Below, in pieces: positions 58,548-64,000 of a DNA stretch of 64,000 nt (position 1 is the stretch's first letter; every line of letters begins with the position of its first letter). The notes under the pieces are model-generated. The model was not told the DNA's origin. It ran no database searches and saw only the letters and a program-made list of their open reading frames with translations. A program made the position numbers and the translations under genes. Origin of the DNA: Ridgeia piscesae (taxonomy: Eukaryota > Annelida > Polychaeta > Sabellida > Siboglinidae); assembly GCA_025642075.2 (NCBI GenBank), contig JAODUO010000075.1, positions 144,501 to 208,500 of the forward strand. Direction: 5' to 3'.

Positions 58548-60900
58548 AAGATTTAACAAGATTTAACAAGATTGCCACCTAGAGATTCAACTCTAGATGG
58601 CAGGTGGACTAGGAAGCCATTTGGCTTATCGAGAGTCCAACCTATCTATCTAAGTATACCCTGCCCTTCTTAGGTATATGTCGATTTTATTTTGAAATAT
58701 ATTAACACTACTAGCACCTACACAATCAGCTGATAATCTGTTCCATTCGTTTACTGTTCTTTGTGAAAATGAAAATTTTCTAATATCTAGTCTACACTGC
58801 TTCTTTGCTAATGTAACTCCATGTCCTCTAGTCCTTCTCTCTTCCTTGACTGTGAAAAATATTTCTGTCAATATTTTCATATCCATTCAATATTTTAAAC
58901 ACCTCAATCTGATCTCTCAATCTTCTGGTTTCTAGTGTTGTTAAACCACATTCTTTTAGACGCATTTCATAACTAATATTCCTGAGTTTTGGTATCATTT
59001 TGGTTGCTCTCCTTTGTACTCTTTCTAGCATATCAATATCCTTCTTGCGATATGGCCTCCATGCTTGTATACAATATTCTAAGTGAGGCCTAACTATTGT
59101 TTTATACAGCGATATTATTAGTTCTTTTTCTTTGTACACTATATTTCGCCTAATTAATCCAAGAATTTGGTTTCCCTTCGCTGCTGCAATTCCACACTGC
59201 TCTGATACCTTCATGTCAGCACTAATAGTTAACCCTAAGTCCTTTTCCTTTAAGGTAGTATTTAGTACAGTATCACCCATTGTATATTGTGCATCTTCAT
59301 TCCCATGTCCTGTGTGAAGGCACTTACACTTTCTAAAATTAAACAGCATTTGCCACTTCTCAGACCATTCTATCAACTTATTAAGATCATCTTGTAAATG
59401 CTGTCTATCTGCATCACTTTTAATTTTCCTAAACACTTTTGTGTCGTCCGCAAACTTCAACACCTTGCTTGTTATGTCATCATCCAAATCATTGATATAT
59501 ATTAAGAATAAAATAGGTCCCAGTACTGATCCCTGCGGTACTCCACTCAAAACCGCTTTCCAGTTTGAAACCTCCCCATCAACTACTACTCTTTGTCTTC
59601 TATCAATAAGCCATTTTTCCATCCAGTTGATCATTCCATTTCCTATGCCATGGGCCTTTAGTTTAAGTAGCAGTCTTTGGTGTGGCACTTTGTCAAAGGC
59701 TTTTTTAAAATCTAAGTAGATTATATCTACTGGTGATCCCTCATCTAGCCACTTTGTGACATCTTCCAAAAAACATAACATATTTGTTAAGCATGACCTT
59801 GCTTTTAAAAATCCATGTTGAGATGGGTTTATCAATTTATTTTTAACAAGAAAATCAACCAGGTGATCTTTAATTAGTCTTTCTAATAGTTTGCAAATCA
59901 CTGATGTTAAACTCACTGGTCTATAGTTCTCTGACTTGTTTCTCGAACCTTTTTAAAATAATGGTATGTTTGCTTCTTTCCATTCTAACGGAACTATTCC
60001 CTCCTCTAATGACAAATTGAACACTGTTGCAAGCGGTATGCTGATTTGTTCTACAATTTCCAATAGTAATTTGGGAGGAATCCCATCCACTCCAGGTGAT
60101 TTATTATCCTTCATATCTCTTATTTTCATAGCTACCATTGTTGGGGTTACAATTAGTTGTCCTAAATAGTCAAACTCTCTCCCTTCGAACTTAGTCTCAA
60201 GTACTGGTAATATACTAATATCTTCCCTGGTAAACACCGAACTAAAGTACTCATTTAGGTTTTCTGCCATTAAGAATCCCTCTGTTATTATGTTTCCATC
60301 ACTACCTTCTAGAGGACCGACCTTATCCTGAACTTTCTGTTTACTTCGAACATACGCATAAAAACTCTTGCTGTCATGTTTTATATTAAAAGCTATTTTT
60401 TGTTCGTAGCTTCTCTTTGAATTTCTAATTTCAGCTGTAGCTTGATTAAGTGCTTCTTTATAAATGCTATAGTCTTCTTCACTTCCGGTATGTCTATATG
60501 TCTTCCACATCATTTGCTTGTACTTGATTTTTCTTCGATAAGTGTTTCTTCTTTTTTCGTTTCCCCTGTTTTTTTCAAGGGGACAAATTTGTCAACGACG
60601 CAGTCAATTTCACTCTTTAAAATATTCCAGCATTCTGTTGCTGTCTTATTCTTCAGTGTGTTATTCCAGTCTATCTTTGCTAAATATGCCCTCATGTCCT
60701 TATATCTTCCTTTGTGAAATTTTTTCCTGTACCTTATTTTTCTATTCCGTTCTCCCTTAACTTTGATGATAAAATGTATCTGGTTGTGATCACTACACCC
60801 CAGTGGCTCACATATCTTGACATTATCAACAAATTCCTTCTATGAGCTCAATACTATGTCTAACACGTTCTCGCCCCTGGTTGCTTCAAGTTCACTGTGT
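58548..60900 (-). mobile_element. CR1-like LINE, 5'-truncated
   Basis: Read on the minus strand from 60900 down: end of an APE-type endonuclease (ENVLDIVLSS, then EPLGCSDHNQIHF with the SDH motif), a basic linker, a reverse transcriptase, a C-terminal FSFSQRTVNEWNRL block, a short 3' UTR with a hairpin, and a tail of about three TTAAATCTTG units. Most of the endonuclease and any first open frame are missing. The decametric tail and FADD-type RT fit the CR1/jockey group. It lies between robo and the TatD gene. Confidence 0.85.
58650..60860 (-). pseudogene. broken LINE ORF2 (endonuclease end plus reverse transcriptase)
   Basis: Reverse transcriptase motifs are clear: KSPGVDGIPPKLL, IYLDFKKAFDKVPH (catalytic Asp), LSGVPQGSVLGPILFLIYIN and LKFADDTKVF (catalytic DD). 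Damage: a TAA at 59953-59955 where the surrounding frame (PLF-stop-KGSRNKSENYRPV) expects lysine; a frameshift in a purine run near 60545-60570; another near 58850-58890 separating the RT body from the C-terminal RGHGVTLAKKQCRLDIRKFS segment; and a TAG in the endonuclease remnant near 60843. The copy cannot make an intact protein. Confidence 0.85.
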
Positions 60901-61016
60901 TTGAAGTCGACGGTTATTACTGTACGTGGTTCACTGTGTATGCACGAATATTCATTATAATCGGGCTGCATAATTAATCACATAAACAGCTATGTATTGG
61001 CTTCTTCCATAAATTT

Positions 61017-61112
61017 TCGGCGGTTCCATGCTCCAATGACAACTTTTGCCTGTCCCCCGTAGCCTAACAAGATTTTGTTTGTTGCACCTCTGAGCTTGAA
61101 CTGTTTAAGGTT
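61017..61112. repeat. dispersed repeat fragment, copy 2
   Basis: GGTTCCATGCTCCAATGACA, TTGTTTGTTGCACCTCTGAG, CTTGAACTGTTTAAGGTTA parallels 33060-33137 in order. Family unknown. Confidence 0.5.
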
Positions 61113-62246
61113 ATATGCGCTATAGAAGTTTTACTTTAATATAATGTGCCATTTCATTGTTAAGCTATATTTTGTGTGTAGCAACCAGACTACCCAGTTT
61201 GAACAAAATTCTCAGTGTTGATTTTAAGTACAACAACGTTTAAAGTGTTTGGATACTTTATTGATCTGTACATATGGCATTAATGACGATGTGTTTATAA
61301 CAGCATTCAATCCTAAAGAAAACTGTTTTGAGGATGGTTTCACTTCTGCAAAGTGTATTTCTATTAGGAAATATACGGTATACGAGTAAAAATGCATGAA
61401 TGTAGCAAAGATCGTGGTAATTGAAGCCATCCAAATTAGTTTTCCATGCTAAAATGTGGCATACCCGGTAGGTGGTTCAGAGAAAGTGCTACTAACTACG
61501 AAAATTAATGAAGGTCATGCATGACCTCTCCATCAGTACAGTACCGAGTAGAAATGAACTCGGTGACCATGACGACTCACTCACAGTGAAATTAATCAAG
61601 CTTTGTCGTGGTACAAATAAACAATCATAACACAGTCGTGCTGTAATTAGTTCGCAATTAACATCTTCAATCAAATGACTCGTAACAGAAAATTAAGTTA
61701 GTAAATTAACAATCAAATAAATTAAAGCAGGTATAATAATCTTGCTGTCTGAGGTAGAACGGCAGACTTATGCCAACACATTACAACAAAAACAAAACTG
61801 ACTAGACACTGGCCTCTTTGAACATACTAAAATGCATGTATGCCTTCAATAGAAACAACAGCTTTTTGTGGTTTATACTCTATACATGTAATTGTTAATA
61901 GAAATCAACCATTTGCAACTGCAATCAACAATTTCTCGTCATTAGTTTGCTCCCCAGGTTGTTTTCTCAATGTGACATTGTGCGTGCAATATTACACAGT
62001 AATACATAGGATTTGTATTTCAACACACAACAGGTGTCCTGATGGCTTACTAAATAATTAATGACGATTTAACCAAACATCAAGAACAATAGCTAGAATG
62101 TACATCTACCCTGGTAGTCATTTCTGTACATCTGTACAGGTAAGTTCCTACATAGTACTGCCTTGAGTTGTAAGGACCTCAAAGCACTTTATACTTCCAT
62201 TCCTGACAGGTTTGTTTGATCAAATAAGAAAGGTATGTTACAATTA

Positions 62247-62305
<59 letters not shown>

Positions 62306-63039
62306 CGTATTTAGCACTTCACACTTGACCTGTTCCTAGTCAAAAACTACTTCACTGGAAAGCATTCAGCCATACTGGAATTGTTGTGCAACGAGTAGCC
62401 ATTCACATGTCCATGACTATCTATAGCCAGGTGCCTGTCTATATAGACCTCCAGGTGACCTCAGGCAGTGGTGAGTGAACAAAACTTACCCAAGCTTCGA
62501 AACGGTAGCAATGATTCAAAATGGAGTTATTTCTATAAACATACGACGTTCCAATGACTTTGCCGTAGCACCTGAGAATGACTGCACACCGTACGAACAC
62601 TAACAACATTCAATACATAACAAGTAAACGTTTTACTCATATCAGTCACATGACTAATCAACAAAATTCTTGCGGTTTTCTCTTGGTGCCTTCTAAGAAA
62701 AAGAAAAAGTCCACCTAGTCCAGTGTTTGGTTTCTTATTTGTGTTTTGACTGTGTACAGCCAGCAGAGAGGAAAAAAATTATAACAAGTTTCAAATTCGC
62801 GATTCTACATAGAACTACCAAAAGCTTGGGGGTCATCTACAAATTACATACATAAGACACAGGGACACGTGGAAGGAACGAAGGACATCTTTTAGCTATG
62901 TGCATATCATATACGTATGGTGGGGTCAGATCATATACGTACAGTCACGTCTCATTTATCTGCTCACTTTGGTTCTGACCTAAGGCAGTGGTGAGTGAAC
63001 AAAGCTTACCCAAGCTTCAAACACTGTTACTGTATGATA

Positions 63040-63040
<1 letters not shown>
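61113..63040. other. intergenic region between LINE and TatD gene
   Basis: No coding signal on either strand. It contains a (TA)n tract at 62249-62302 and two copies of a 35-base direct repeat (62464 and 62985). The rest is AT-rich unique-looking sequence. Confidence 0.6.
62249..62302. repeat. (TA)n microsatellite
   Basis: About 26 uninterrupted TA units. Confidence 0.95.
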
Positions 63041-63649
<609 letters not shown>

Positions 63650-63972
63650 CTATGTCCTGAGATTGAAGAAGGTGAGAGCGTTCTCCGTGGTGATATCAGC
63701 GAGCTCTGCAGGCGTCCGCTTCATACAGCCAGCAACAAGCTCGGCGATGACGGGCATGGCGCATGGCTCGTTGCGCTGGTAGCTGCAACAGTCCAGGAGC
63801 TGGCGTGATCCGGGCGACACACAGTCCAGCACGGACTGGGGGAAGCGGCCGCGGCCAATGAAGGGGTACATGAAGGGGGCGTCAGTCTCAAGCAGGATCT
63901 TGTCGAGTGGGATCTCATCGTCGTAGAGCAGACTGCGCAGGCCGTCGGTTGAGTTATCCTTCCATAGGTAGC
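63650..63972 (-). CDS. TatD-family metal-dependent nuclease, 3'-terminal exon
   Basis: On the minus strand an acceptor (CCCTGTGTTCACAG) precedes an exon that enters in phase 1 and ends at TAG (63652-63650). It carries LLETDAPFMYP, with the metal-binding Asp of the TatD LETDAP motif at 63881-63883, then the YQRNEPCAMPVIAELVAG block and the usual end ELADITTENALTFFNL. TatD proteins are TIM-barrel exonucleases acting on DNA (and RNA) ends, linked to DNA repair and apoptosis. LLETDAP with RNEP is nearer the E. coli TatD type than TATDN3, but the exact orthologue cannot be set from one exon. The gene runs toward robo (convergent); its upstream exons are outside the window. Confidence 0.88.
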
Positions 63973-64000
63973 CTGTGAACACAGGGACTCGTCAGACTGT

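Noticed and set aside
58828..59916. A functional host reverse-transcriptase gene
   Set aside because: Flanking frames show a nonsense codon, frameshifts and a truncated endonuclease, so it is a dead LINE copy.

Overview
The window comes from an animal nuclear genome. It has long AT-rich introns with GT-AG borders, many microsatellites and minisatellites, a CR1-like LINE, tRNA-derived SINEs and several MITEs. The repertoire fits a lophotrochozoan invertebrate, most likely a mollusc, but the species cannot be fixed from the sequence alone.

The main gene is a Roundabout (Robo) axon-guidance receptor on the plus strand. I traced 25 coding exons between 18463 and 55360. Intron phases agree at every junction, giving 1528 codons plus a stop: five Ig domains, three fibronectin type III domains, one transmembrane helix, and a long cytoplasmic tail with the Robo CC1 (PYATT), CC2 (LPPPP) and CC3 (GPTPPVR) motifs. 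The signal-peptide exon was not found; it lies upstream of the window or is hidden in the first 18 kb. The 3' UTR probably ends near 57.1-57.45 kb.

Layout: 1-18.4 kb has no recognisable gene and holds dispersed repeats and a fold-back MITE. 18.5-33.2 kb is the Ig1 exon plus a 14.4-kb intron with two minisatellites, a hAT-like MITE and an AT-rich satellite. 33.2-41.2 kb encodes Ig2-Ig5 and includes a 2-kb, 32-bp minisatellite with higher-order structure inside the intron that splits Ig4. 41.5-45.8 kb encodes FN3-1 to FN3-3 and the membrane span. 46.1-55.4 kb encodes the cytoplasmic tail, with MITEs in two introns. 55.4-57.4 kb is the 3' UTR. 57.7-61 kb holds LINE remnants, chiefly a 5'-truncated, broken CR1-like element on the minus strand. 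The last kilobase has the 3'-terminal exon of a TatD-family nuclease gene on the minus strand, convergent with robo.

I see no new biochemical system. The most interesting local signals are in the robo gene itself: a 69-bp triplication of the 3' end of an FN3-3 exon together with its splice donor, in frame; a pair of small cytoplasmic exons whose phases force mutually exclusive use; CA repeats placed just before two 3' splice sites; and a long palindromic TTAA-flanked MITE ending about 45 bases before a coding exon.
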